A stretch of DNA of 64,000 nucleotides from Paguma larvata (Eukaryota; Chordata; Mammalia; Carnivora; Viverridae). Below the pieces are notes generated by a model that was not told where the DNA came from, ran no database searches, and was given only the letters and a program-made list of their open reading frames with translations. The DNA is taken from NCBI GenBank assembly GCA_030068075.1, contig CM057827.1, positions 69,578,500 to 69,642,499 of the forward strand. The letters run 5' to 3'. Both the position numbers and the translations under genes were made by a program. Positions 1 to 10,236 of the stretch are shown in pieces (the first letter of the stretch is position 1; every line of letters begins with the position of its first letter).

Positions 1-1185
1 ATTTTCTTTTCACTTAAACAAATATATTAGTATTTTTCTTTATGGTCTGTGCTTTTGGTGTCTTGTTAAGGAAATTTGTCTATTTTAAGGTTATAAATGT
101 ATGCTGTATTTTCTTTTAGGCTTATAAAAATATGTTTCTTACATTCATATCCCTATCTTTAATTTATAATTTAATTTCTAATTTTTTCTAATTTTCACTA
201 ATTTGATGATTGTATGAATTAGTGATGTAATTTAATTTTTCCCCACATGAGTAACCAACTGTCCAGCACCATTGATGAGAATCCATCTTTTCTCCACTAA
301 CTTTTCATGCTTCTGTCATGTATTGAGTCTAAATTTGAGGAGATCTCTTTTTTCCCCGTGTTTATTTATTTTGAGAGAGAGAGCACGTGCACATGCACAC
401 ACACAAACACACACACACGCAAGCGGGTGAGGGGTAATGAGGGAGGGAGAGAGAGAATTCCAAGCAGACTCCATGCTGTCAGCTCAGAGCCCGAGGCAAG
501 GCTCAATTCTACGTACCATGAGATCATGACCTGAGCCAAGATCAAGAGTCAGACGCTTAACCGACAGAACCACCCAGGTGCCCCAAGGAGGTCACTTTCT
601 GAACATTCCATTGATCTTCTTTTAATCTCTGTGTAAACACTGCACTGTATTCATAATTATAGCCTTGTAACAAATATTAATATTCGCTTCATTAAGCCCC
701 CACCCCATTCTTCTCCAATTTTTTTCTTGGCTATTTGAACTTTTAAGGACAACTTGTTGTGTTGCTTGCAAAACTCTATTGGGCTTTTGAGGAAAACAAT
801 ATTGCATCTGTGAGTAAATCTGGGGAGAAGTGACACCTTTAGGGCTCGTAAGTCTTCTTATCCAAGGACACAGTATGTTTCATCATTTTTTTTAAATAAT
901 CTTCTCCATAAAAGCCTCACTCACCTATTATTTATCCCTCTATACCTTAGTAACTTTGTTCCTATTGTAAATAAATTTATTTTTAAAAAATTGTCTGGAA
1001 CTCAATTGATTTTTCTATATTTATCTTATACCCAGCAATGCTGCTGAACTCTCTTATTAGTTTATAGATCCTACTAAATTGTTCAATGATTTTTCTCCCT
1101 AATAAGTATTTTATTGATTTAAGCATGCTTAATCACTCAAACTTATCAATATACATGTATAAAGTTTTTTTGTTTTGTTTTGTTT
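1..1185 (-). mobile_element. Old L1M LINE-1 fragment (ORF2 region, reverse)
   Basis: AT-rich sequence that reads, in reverse complement, like decayed mammalian L1 ORF2. Recognisable pieces are the blocks near 45-75, 250-300 and 1020-1070, including 'CCAGCAATGCTGCTGAA'. Frames are broken throughout. A SINE at 358-584 interrupts it. The assignment is by eye from remembered L1 patterns and the boundaries are approximate. Confidence 0.6.
358..584 (-). mobile_element. Felid tRNA-derived SINE (reverse)
   Basis: Starts with the reverse of the A-rich tail ('TTTATTTATTTTGAGAGAG') and ends with the reverse of the tRNA-like head ('CCACCCAGGTGCCCC'). It contains a CA-rich stretch near 390-418 that is absent from most other copies in the window. 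Confidence 0.9.
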
Positions 1186-1393
1186 TAATGTTTATTTACT
1201 TTTTGACAGAGAGACAGAGTGTGAGCAGGGAAGGGGCAGAGAAAGAGGGAGACACATAAACTGAAGCAGGCTCCAGGCCCCGAGCTGTCAGCACAGAGCC
1301 TGACGCGGGGCTCGAACTCACAAACCGTGAGATCATGACCTGAGCCGAAGTCCAGAGATGGATGTTTAACCAACTGAGCCACCCAGGCGCCCC
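1184..1393 (-). mobile_element. Felid SINE (reverse), left arm of a head-to-head pair
   Basis: Full-length copy from the T-rich tail to 'CCACCCAGGCGCCCC'. Its head faces the head of the plus-strand SINE that begins at 1422, across a spacer of about 28 bases. Confidence 0.93.
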
Positions 1394-1421
1394 TACATGT
1401 ATAAAGCTTAAAAACTTTAAA

Positions 1422-1612
1422 CCTGGGTGGCTCAGTTGGTTAAACATCCAACTCTGGACTTTGGCTCAGGTCATGATTTCATGGTTTGTGAGTTCGAGCC
1501 CTCCATCGGGCTCTCTGCTATCAGCAGAGTCCACATCAGATCCTCTGTCCCCCTCTCTCTCTGACCCTGCTCTGCTCTCTCAAAAATAAATATTTAAAAA
1601 AAAAATTTTTAA
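1422..1612 (+). mobile_element. Felid SINE (forward), right arm of a head-to-head pair
   Basis: Begins at 'CCTGGGTGGCTCAGTTGG' and ends in the 'AAAAATAAATATTTAAAA' tail. The first bases of the usual GGGGCGC head are missing. Inverted relative to the element at 1184-1393. Confidence 0.9.
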
Positions 1613-2411
1613 GTAAAATAAAAACTCCAGAATTTGAAATATATCACCTCTTATCTTCTATAAACTGATGTAATTTTGATTTGAGCTGGGGTCACACACA
1701 GGTCATGTCCAAGTCCGTGGTCTGAAACGTGTTCATGGCCTGGGGGCTAGAGAGCACCCTCTCTCATCGTGGGCCATTCGTGTAGTCAGCTTGCTGCTGC
1801 TCAACCTGTTTTCTCTGCACGTCTCCCATCCTGTGGCTCTCTGCCACCTCTGTGCTGGTGAGGTGACTCCCTCTGAAAAGTGCAAGGGGAGGGTGAATCC
1901 AACCGAACGCTTCGCGAAAGGATCAGCAGCTGTTTCACAGGTAGAAAATGCACACTGAAACAAGCCACTGTCCTGGAGCGAAAAGGAGAGAGCAGACCAG
2001 TAAAAAGGAGGCAGTAGGGAGGGAAGAGAGGTTTTCACTCACATCATCTCACAGCCGTAGGCCTTTAGTGATACTCCCCCTCCAAACATGAAAGAAAGAG
2101 ACAAAGAATAAAGAGAAGATGCCCTTTTAAAACCCATCCTAGAAACCCTGCTCAGTGACTTCCGTGGGCTAGAACCGTATCACACTTAAACCCCTATGCG
2201 AAAAGGAGTCTGGGATGGTGGGTATATTTAACTGGGTGCCATTACCACTCTGAGTAAAATGGGAGTTGGTTAGTGAGGAGGAAGGGGAGATGGCTACTGG
2301 ACAGGCTACTAGCAACGTCAGCCTCCATTTTAAAAACGAGGACACAAAGCCTTAGAGCCTTCTTCACAAATGTGAGCCTGGAAACAGTGTGGCTGTTGAA
2401 GAGATTTTTTT
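1613..2411. other. No recognisable gene or repeat
   Basis: Mixed-composition sequence with only short open frames that lack splice structure or homology I can name. I see nothing to annotate. Confidence 0.5.
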
Positions 2412-2435
2412 TTTTTAAGTTCATTTCTTTATTTT

Positions 2436-2466
<31 letters not shown>

Positions 2467-2683
2467 CGTGAGCAGGAGAGGGGCAAACAGAGAGGGAGAG
2501 GGAGGGGGAGGGGGAGGGGGAGAGAGGGAGAGAGAGAGAGAGACAGAGAGAGAGAGAGAATCCCAAGCAGGCTCTGAGCTGCACAGAGCCTGACGCGAGG
2601 CTCAAACTCACAAACCATGCAATCATGACCTGAGCCAAAATCCAGAGCTGGACACTTAACCAGCTGAGCCACCCAGAGGCCCC
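2412..2683 (-). mobile_element. Felid SINE (reverse) with expanded GA tract
   Basis: Poly-T at 2407-2417, an enlarged (GA)n/(GGGA)n purine tract at about 2436-2560, then the tRNA-like head ending 'CCACCCAGAGGCCCC'. The CT-rich middle has expanded as a microsatellite, making this copy about 60 bases longer than its neighbours. Confidence 0.9.
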
Positions 2684-3108
2684 TGAAGAGATCTTAAAAT
2701 CCCTGAAGAGAGTAAAAAATTAATTAATAAAATCCATCTGCTAAGGTGGAGGCAGAAGTGGCTTTGGTGACCGAGGTGGTGGCAGAGAAGGCTGAAGTGG
2801 ATGTAGTGTCAGAGTCCGGAGAGGCTTTGGAGGGTGAGGAGGCTGAGGAGGAGGCTGAGGAGGAACGGGAGACCTCAGGCCACAAGGAAAAAAGACGAGT
2901 TTGAATAGTTTCTCCCGCCCTTCTATCTTCTGTCTGAAAGAAAAGGACTCCGTAAAAACAGGGTTTTTATTACCTGATCAATGACAGAGCCTTCTGAGGA
3001 CATTCCCAGACCGTCCCGTGGTCTACTTGGAAATTCGTATAGATAACATTTCAAGGGAGATGTCCTGTTGGTTTTGGTTGGATATCCATATAAACTTTTT
3101 TTGGTGTG

Positions 3109-3371
3109 TGTGTGTGTGTATGTGCACTTGCCTTTTATTCCATATTGTAAAACATATTTTGAAGTCTTCCTTTTGCTCTTTTCTTTTTTTTCTTTTTTAA
3201 AAATGTTTACTTTTTTTTTTTTTGAATAATTTATTGTCAATTTGGTTTCCATACAACACCCAGTGCTCATCCCAACAAGTGCCCTCCTCGGTGCCCATCA
3301 CCCACTCTCCCCCCTCACACACCCCTCTCTCCCCTCAGTTTGTTCTTAGTCTTTGAGAGTCTCTTATGTTC
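3109..3371 (-). mobile_element. L1 3' end (reverse), inserted in the NCL pseudogene
   Basis: From about 3207, poly-T is followed by the reverse of the felid L1 3' UTR end ('AATTTATTGTCAATTTGG', 'CAACACCCAGTGCTCATCCC', 'GAGAGTCTCTTATGTT'). Flanking copies of 'CATATAAACTTTTT' at about 3090 and 3371 look like the target-site duplication. About 100 bases (3109-3206) lie between the left duplication and the L1 poly-T. The element is severely 5'-truncated. Confidence 0.8.
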
Positions 3372-3387
3372 ATATAAACTTTTTAAA

Positions 3388-3600
3388 TTTTTTTTAACAT
3401 TTTTATTTTATTTTTGAGAGACATAGAGACAGAGCATGAGCAGGGAAAGGGCAGAGAGAGAGGGAGACACAGAATCTGAAGCAGGCTCCAGGCTCTGAGC
3501 TGTCAGCACAGAGCCCGACGCAGGGCTCGAACTCACAGACCGTGAGATCATGACCTGAGCTGAAGTCGGCTGCTTAACCGACTGAGCCACCCAGGAACCC
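3388..3600 (-). mobile_element. Felid SINE (reverse) with clear target-site duplication
   Basis: A full SINE flanked by perfect 16-base copies of 'ATATAAACTTTTTAAA' at 3372-3387 and 3604-3619. It inserted next to the older L1 end, into the nucleolin pseudogene 3' UTR. Confidence 0.93.
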
Positions 3601-3710
3601 CATATATAAACTTTTTAAAGAGGTGAGTGATACAGCTAATCCTCATCTAATTGTTTCTTCCCATGTACAAAACTATTTTTTTCCTACAAGTGAAAAAAAG
3701 TTCGATTGCT

Positions 3711-4394
3711 ACGTTAGACTCTGTAGTAGCCTCTGTAGTGATACCGTGTACCTCGGATTTGCAACCTGCATATAATGGGACACTGCTAGAGCTGAGAGCC
3801 AAAAGGGGCATTTTGATGGGGTGGCTTTGTCACCAGGATGAGACTCTTGCAACTATACTTGAGCTTTAAGGAAGAAACCTACCCACTCCACCCCACCCAG
3901 TCCTCAGGTGGTGGCAGCTGAAGAGTTAGCGGGAAAAGCCACAAGCCTGTCATTGTACTCCTCCACCTTGCTGTTCTATAAACATCTATGGTCTTACAGG
4001 GGCTCCCCAGCCAATGACAGGGAGTCTGCTCTGGGGCCACCAAGAAGGTTTTTTATTCAGCTAAAGGCAAGATCTTTGAACTGCTTGCCAAGTGTCTGTA
4101 CGCACTTGAAATGCATGCGGAAGGGAGATTCTCTCCGAGAATCTCGAGATGTAGACCCGAGCCAGGGCGAGTTTCCATGACCCCATCACCTCAGCTCTTT
4201 TCTCCTTTATTCCTTCACCTGATGCTTCTCCTTCCTAGGCTAGCCTGGCCACCTGTGGGGGTCCAGGTGAGGTATAAACCTTTCTTTCTGAGACTTTTCT
4301 CTCCCAATTTAACTTGGAAAGTTTTTCAAGGATACTACTAACGCCACCAAATGACTTACGACTACCCCCCCCACCACCACCCATAGGAGGTACA
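3711..4394. other. No recognisable gene or repeat
   Basis: Non-repetitive sequence with short open frames only. There is no conserved motif or splice pattern I can support. Confidence 0.45.
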
Positions 4395-4395
4395 A

Positions 4396-4533
4396 GATGT
4401 AAATTTTGAGACTTTCCATTACTTGAGCTGACCTGGGGAAGCCAAATCTCAGAACACCTGAGAAACAGTCCCTAAGGGAAGGGTTTTTATACAATACAGA
4501 AGGAGGTGGAATGTCCAGGTCTGGGCTTTTTTC

Positions 4534-4569
<36 letters not shown>

Positions 4570-4836
4570 AGAGAGAGACTGAGCAAGAGCAAGAGCATGT
4601 GCAGGGGAGGGGCAGAGGGAGAGGGAGAGGGAGAGAATCCCATGCAGGCTCCACACCTCGCGTGGAACCCAATGAGGGGCACGATCTCTTAACTGTGAGA
4701 TCATGACCTGAGCTGAAATCAAGAGTCGGACACTTCACTACTTAGAGTCACCCAAGCACTCCCAGACAATTTTTTCATTCAAAAAGAATGTATTAAGTAC
4801 CTTCTCTGTGTGTGGCATTGTACAAAGCACTGGGAA
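4396..4836 (+). repeat. Inverted duplication, left arm (split by a SINE)
   Basis: Positions 4396-4536 plus 4763-4836 are the approximate reverse complement of 7425-7605. Shared blocks include the text around 'GGAATGTCCAGGTCTGG' and 'GGTTTTTATACAAT', and an L2-like end around 'TGTATTAAGTACCTTCTCT'. The SINE at 4537-4762 sits in this arm only, so it arrived after the duplication. Confidence 0.8.
4537..4762 (-). mobile_element. Felid SINE (reverse)
   Basis: A long poly-T run (about 4539-4568), a GA-rich body and a degenerate head ('TCACCCAAGCACTCCC'). It splits the left arm of the inverted duplication. Confidence 0.85.
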
Positions 4837-4839
4837 TCG

Positions 4840-5602
4840 ATGCAAAGAAGTGGGACTTAATGAGAGAAGAGGCTGGGCTAGTGATCCAAGACCCTGTCAA
4901 CTAAGCATTAAACCTTAGGCCTTTTTCTCCAGTTGGAGGGGTCCAAAGGAAGGGTCAGTTCTCCCTCACAAGAGAGCTGAACTCAGACACACCAGGACTT
5001 AGAAATCTGAGTAGGGAGATATCTGTCTACACTGTAGATATCGACTGATTCATATACTTATCGTGACAATGTATACAACAGATTTCAGCAAAGAGCCTTG
5101 TTATAACTCAGCCTGCACATCATGATAAGTTTCAGAAGGAAGTAAACAATCTTGAGAAAGGAAGAACAGCTGACAAGATCATCCAGAGAAGCCAGGCTTT
5201 CCAGAAAGGCTGCCCAGGGCAGGGGCTGCTCTGCACACCAGGTGCTTGCCCTCAGAGGTAGAAGGAAAGTGAGAACTCAGTGACCCCAGCCTCTCCCTTG
5301 TGTAGGTTCCAATATTTTACTGGTCCCTGGTATACTTTTCTTCCCCTAGTGTCTCCATTGTCAGAAGCAAATAATGGAAGAAAATCAAGAGCTTTGGTTC
5401 CCAGCCAATGCCATGGGTGGCTTGGGTTTAGAAACAGCAGGGCAAGTCTGGACTCGACTGAGTTAAACTATGAGCAGTGTCAGTTGCTGAAACAATATGG
5501 GAAGCAGACAACAGCTGGCTGTTCTTTAAAACTTTTTAAAAATGGTTGATCCTATAGTAGCCTCTGCAACCTTGTAATTATTCAACATTTTAAAAATATG
5601 TT
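4840..5602. other. No recognisable gene or repeat
   Basis: Single-copy looking sequence with no supported coding, RNA or repeat feature. Confidence 0.45.
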
Positions 5603-5820
5603 GGGGCGCCTGGGTGGCTCAGTTGGTTGGGCTTCCAACTTCGGCTCAGGTCATGATCTCCCAATGGACGGGTTTGAGCCCCACATCGGGCTCTGTGCTG
5701 ACAGCTCAGGGCCTGGAGCCTGCTTCGGGTTCTGTGTCTCCCTCTCTCTCTGGCCCTCCCCCCACTCATGCTCTGTTTCTCTCTCTCAAAAATAAAATAA
5801 AAATTAAAAAACATTAAAAA
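5603..5820 (+). mobile_element. Felid SINE (forward)
   Basis: 'GGGGCGCCTGGGTGGCTCAG' head to A-rich tail. Flanking 'AAAAATATGTTG' (about 5592) and 'AAAAATATGTTG' (about 5818) form the target-site duplication. Confidence 0.93.
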
Positions 5821-6430
5821 AATATGTTGACCTGGTGAAACATTTAAGTTCTAAAAGCAGGAAAAAGTAAAAATCCTCCTCTCACCTCTGACTGCTAGTC
5901 ATCCTGTTTCCCTCCCTAAAAGAAACAGATCGGTGATATATTTTTGAGACTTATCTGTGTTGATACACATAAGGATAGCCTATTCATGTTAATAGATGCG
6001 CAATAACACGCTTTATGTATCCATTCCTAGGAAATTTAGGTTGTTTCCAATTTTTGCTTTTAAAAACAGGTCACAGTGAGCACCCTTTACCGTGCCTCTA
6101 TGTACATACGTGCAAGGATTTCTCCAGAGTAAATCCTTAAAGTGGAATGGCGGGGTCATAGAGTATGTATGTACCTTCACTCGTCTTTGGTCTTGCCCAA
6201 TTACTTCCCAAAGTTATTGTTCCAGTGTTCTAGTATTGTATAGCTTAATCCTTTCTGTCAGTCTACTCGGTGTGAAATGGGATATCGTAAGGGCTTTTAT
6301 TACCACTTCCCTGACCACTGGTGAGGCTCATTATTTTTCAAATATTTACTGGCCATTTCGGTTTGCTCTTCTATGAGTTGTCTGTTACATCCTTTGCACA
6401 TTTACATTTGAGTTGTTTTCCTTAAGAATT

Positions 6431-6640
6431 TTAATTTTTTTTAACATTTATTTATTTTTGAGAGAGAGACAGAGCACTAGCAGGGGAGGGGCAGAGAGGG
6501 AGGGAGACAGAGAATCCTAAGCAGGCTCCAGGCTCTGAACCATCAGCACTGAGCCCGACGCGGGGCATGAACCCACGAACCGTGAGATCATGACCTGAGC
6601 CAAAGTCGGATGCTTAACCAACTGAGCCGCCCAGGCGCCC
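6431..6640 (-). mobile_element. Felid SINE (reverse)
   Basis: Complete element flanked by 'CCTTAAGAATTTTAA' at about 6419 and again at about 6643, a 15-base target-site duplication. Confidence 0.93.
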
Positions 6641-6772
6641 ATCCTTAAGAATTTTAAAGATTTCTTTATATATTCTAGATGCCTTTTTCAACAGCTAATT
6701 GTAAACATCATCTCCCAGCCCAGAGTTGTTTTCTATACTATCGTGATACCTTTGGTTAAAACAGAAAATTTA

Positions 6773-6998
6773 GGGGCGCCCAGGGTGGCTCAGTTGGTTA
6801 AGTGACCGACTTCGGCTCAGATCATGATCTCACGGTCTGTGAGTTCAAGCCCCGCGTCGGGCTCTGTGCTGATGGCTCAGAGCCTGGAGCCTGCTTCGGA
6901 TTCTGTGTCTCCCTCTCTCTCTTACCTTCCCTTGCTCACACTCTGTCTCTCTGTCTCTCAAAAATAAATAAAAACGTTAAAAAATTTAAAGAAAAAAA
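6773..6998 (+). mobile_element. Felid SINE (forward)
   Basis: 'GGGGCGCCCAGGGTGGCTCAG' head (one extra G), CT-rich body, A-rich tail. 'ACAGAAAATTTA' occurs on both sides as the target-site duplication. Confidence 0.92.
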
Positions 6999-7184
6999 CA
7001 GAAAATTTAAATTTTCAAAGACTCCAGTTAATTTCTGCCTATTGTCTTTGAATTCCACATATCTTCTGGATAATAGAAGACTTTAATTTCTGGCAAAACT
7101 CTTCGTTATTTGTCATAACGTTCAGATACTCCAGACCCTCCAAGTATGCGATCACCTCAAGATAATTACTTAAATGCATCAGAG

Positions 7185-7480
7185 AACACTTCTCATCCTC
7201 AACTGTGTGTTTGCACAGCAGGCAGTGTCCTACCTCCTCAGGAAGGTCTTTCCTGAACCCTAGAAAAGGTCAGGGTAACCCGTCATATTCTCTTAATTTT
7301 TTTTTCCTTCAGAGTACCTACCACCATTCATAATCACACATATGTATGTTTATTTGGTTAATGTATGTCTCACTCCTCAAAGTGAGACACTAACTTGGTA
7401 TTGCTGACCATCTTCTCTCCAGTGCTTTGTACACACAGAGAGAAAGTACTTAATACATTCTTTTTGAATTAAAGAATTCC
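7185..7480 (+). mobile_element. Probable L2 LINE 3' fragment
   Basis: The order of blocks resembles an L2 3' end: 'GGAAGGTCTTTCCTGAACCC', then text around 'TTTATTTGGTTAATG', then 'CCAGTGCTTTGTACACA' and 'AGTACTTAATACATTC' running toward a GAA-rich end. It is diverged and called by eye. Confidence 0.5.
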
Positions 7481-7605
7481 CCAGACCTGGACATTCCACC
7501 TCCATCTGCATTATACAAAAACCCTTCCCTTAAGGACTATTTCTCAAGTGTTCCAAGATTTGGCTTCCCCATGTCAGCTCAAGTAATGGAAAGACTCAGA
7601 ATCTG
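7425..7605 (-). repeat. Inverted duplication, right arm
   Basis: Approximate reverse complement of 4396-4836 without the SINE. It includes 'CCAGACCTGGACATTCCACC' and 'AAAACCCTTCCCTTAAGGAC'. The arms are about 2.6 kb apart. Confidence 0.8.
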
Positions 7606-8189
7606 CAGGAAACATCATCTCTATCTTTGATCTAAAGCCCACAGTGATCTCTTTATGAGGTTCCCACTGTGGCTACAATGACTGTAAAGAGTCAACGGCT
7701 CTTGCAACACAGTAAACCCTCAAACAGTTGTCTGTGGTGACAGCAGTTAATTGCAAGTTTGTGGTTATTGACTAATCAAATGAGTCTTCAGCCTTAACTC
7801 GGGTCTCAGGCATTTTGCACTTTTTCTATGACACATTTTCAAGGGATTATCTTATTTTCATTAAGACTTGGGCAGTGAAAGGGGTATCGAGGTTATATTA
7901 CGACTGATTAGGCAACTGGAATGTCTACTTTCCAACCGGATGCCGTAGCACAGGGTTATCACATATAGACCCCACCTATAATGCTCCTGTTGTCTGCCTG
8001 TCACAGGTTTCCTAAATATAGCAAGGTGCCCTCCTCTCCTCAGCCTGGCTAGAGTTTGGGTTGGAAGCTAGTTGTCAGATAAAAACATTGATGTGGAGTA
8101 TCAGGTATGTGTTGTATGGTCATTTTATATAATGAAGGAAAAAGGAGGGTAGAAATCACATAGGAAAGAGAGAGTCCAGTGGAATTCCT
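7606..8189. other. No recognisable gene or repeat
   Basis: Nothing I can assign; no splice structure and no repeat family recognised. Confidence 0.45.
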
Positions 8190-9660
8190 AAAGATGAAAA
8201 TCTATTCTTCAGTGACACAAAGAAATAGAAAGACATTCCATACTCATGGATTGGAAAAACAAATATTGTTAAAATATCAATACTATCCAAACCAATCTAC
8301 ACGTGTAATGCAATCCCTATCAAAATACCACCAGCATTTTTCACAGAACTAGAACAAACAATCCTAAAATTTGTATGGAACCATAAAAGACCTTGAATAG
8401 CCAAAGCAATCTTACAGAAGAAAAGCAAAGCTGGAGGCATCGCAATTCTGGACTTCAGGTTATATTATAAAGCTGTCATGCTCAAAACAGTACAGTACCA
8501 GCACGAAAAATGGACACATAGATCAATAGAACAGAACAGAAAATCCAGAAATTAACCCACAATTATGTGGTCACTTAAACTTTGACAAAGCAGGGAAGAA
8601 TATCCAATAGGAAAAAGACTGTCTCTTCAACAAATTGTGTTGGGAAAATTGGTACAGCTACATGCAAAAGAACGAAACTAGACCACTTTCTTATACCATA
8701 CACAGAAATAAATTCAAAATGGATGAAAGACCTAAATGTGAGACCTGAAACCACAAAACTCCTAGAATAAAACACAGGCAATAATTTCTTTGACATCAGC
8801 CATAGCAACTTCGTTCAAGATATGTCTCCTGAGGCAAGCGAAACAAAAGCAAAAATAAACTATTGGGACTACATCAAAATAAAAAGCTTCTGCACGATGA
8901 GAGAAACAATTAACAAAACTAAAAGGCAACCTACAGAATGGGAGAAGGTATTTGCAAAAGACATATCTGATAAAGGGTTAGTATCCAAAATCTATAAGGA
9001 ACTTATAAAACTCAACACCCAAAAATAACCCAATTAAAAAATGGGCAGAAGACATAAATAGGCATTTTTCCAAAGAAGACATCCAGATGGCCAACAGACA
9101 TCTGAAAAGATGCTCAACATCGCACACATTCATCATCAGGGAAATGCAAATCAAAACTACCATGGGGGGTGCCCAGGTGTCTCAATCAGTTAAGCGTCTA
9201 ATCTTTGATTTCAGCTCAAGTCATGATCTCACGGTTCATGAGTTCAAGCCTCAGTCTTCAGGTTCTTAACTGACAGCACAGAGTCTGCTTGAGATTCCCT
9301 GTCTCCTTTTCTCTCTGCCCCTTCTCCCCTTCCCGGCTATCCCTCTCTCTCTCAAAATAAATAAATAAACCTTTTTTTTTTTCCAAAAAAGAAAGAAACA
9401 AAACAAACAAGCAAAGCAGGGAGGATAGAGAGACCAACCAAGAAACAGACTCTTAACTATAAGGAACGAACTGATGGTAACCAGAGGGGAAGTTGTTGGG
9501 GGAATGGGTTAAATAGGTGGTGGGGATTAAGGAGGGCACTTGCTGTGATGAGCACCAGATGATTTATGGAAGTGTTGAATATATTGTATTATACTGTACA
9601 CCTGGAACTAATATTACACTGTACATTAACTTGACTTTAAATAAAAACTTTAAAACACTT
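8190..9660 (+). mobile_element. L1 fragment: ORF2 C-terminal part and 3' UTR
   Basis: Positions 8190-9164 read as decayed L1 ORF2 (blocks around 'ATACTCATGGATTGGAAAAA', 'TACCACCAGCATTTTTCACA', 'AATGGGAGAAGGTATTTGC'). After a SINE at 9165-9384 the L1-type 3' UTR follows ('CCAACCAAGAAACAGACTC', 'GGAGGGCACTTGCTGTGATG') and ends 'TTTAAATAAAAACTTT'. In-frame stops break the ORF, so it is inactive. Confidence 0.85.
9165..9384 (+). mobile_element. Felid SINE (forward), inside L1
   Basis: Diverged head 'GGGTGCCCAGGTGTCTCAATC' (approximate), CT-rich body and 'CAAAATAAATAAATAAA' tail. It separates the ORF2-like and 3' UTR parts of the surrounding L1. Confidence 0.87.
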
Positions 9661-10010
9661 TTTATTTCTTCTTCCTGTAAGAAAGGAACACTGAAGTTAC
9701 ACAACTGGTCTCCACTTTTTGAGTGGCATGTTGCTATAAAGGACACTTCATAGTGGAAGGTAATGACATGCAGGAAGAGGGCTACATGTCACACCATATG
9801 AAAGTAATCCACAAAAGGCAAAGAGGACCAGGTCGGATGCAGAAATGAAATAACCTATAGAGACAAAGAGAAAGGCAGAGATGAAGTCTTCATCACATGG
9901 ATTAAGAAAAACGCCAAAATGCAACTGAAGACAACTAATCCGTTCTAAAAGATTCCTCCACACCCGATTTCCTGGAAATCTCAACAAGCTCCGGGAAAGT
10001 CATTCTCTTT
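9661..10010. other. No recognisable gene or repeat
   Basis: Short anonymous sequence; nothing supported. Confidence 0.4.
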
Positions 10011-10020
10011 TCTTTTCTTT

Positions 10021-10236
10021 TCTTTTTTTAAACATTTATTTATTTCTGAGAGACATAGAGACAGAGTGTGAGCAGGGGAAGGGCAGAGAGAGAGGGAGGA
10101 ACAGTATCCGAAGCAGGCTCCAGGCTCTGATGAGCCATCAGCACAGAGCCCGACGTGGGGCTCGAACCCAACAGACTGTGAGATCTGACCTGAGCTGAAG
10201 TCGGCCACTTAACCGACTGAGCCACCCAGGTGCCCC
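10021..10236 (-). mobile_element. Felid SINE (reverse)
   Basis: T-rich tail to 'CCACCCAGGTGCCCC'. 'GTCATTCTCTTTT' before and 'GTCATTTTCTTTT' after suggest the target-site duplication. Confidence 0.92.

Larger units (their letters stand above)
2735..3710 (+). pseudogene. Nucleolin (NCL) processed pseudogene, 3' end, interrupted
   Basis: Positions 2740-2905 match the end of nucleolin coding sequence: the Gly/Arg-rich (GAR) tail region, then 'CACAAGGAAAAAAGACG' and a TGAATAG stop. After this comes nucleolin 3' UTR, including 'CCTGATCAATGACAGAGCC' at about 2972 and the 'TGGATATCCATATAAAC' block at about 3080. The UTR resumes after two insertions at about 3604 ('ATATAAACTTTTTAAAGAGG' through 'CCCATGTACAAAACTATTTT'). 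No introns are present and the Gly/Arg codons are scrambled by indels, so this is a dead retrocopy truncated at its 5' side. It is interrupted by an L1 end and a SINE. The match is from memory of NCL mRNA; an alignment would settle it. Confidence 0.8.
5880..7085 (-). mobile_element. Old L1M fragment (reverse), interrupted by two SINEs
   Basis: Reads in reverse like the end of L1 ORF2 and the 3' UTR. Recognisable pieces are the blocks around 'TTTAGGTTGTTTCCAATTTTTGC', 'GGAATGGCGGGTCATAG' (approximate) and 'TTTACTGGCCATTTCGG'. It resumes after each of the SINEs at 6431-6640 and 6773-6998. Frames are decayed. Confidence 0.65.

Noticed and set aside
2436..2560. Dense regular GA/GGGA repeats
   Set aside because: A microsatellite expansion inside a SINE, not a CRISPR array or a functional repeat array.
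5603..5680. tRNA-like sequences with A and B box patterns, here and at every SINE
   Set aside because: They are heads of tRNA-derived SINEs, not tRNA genes; no intact cloverleaf or isolated copy was found.
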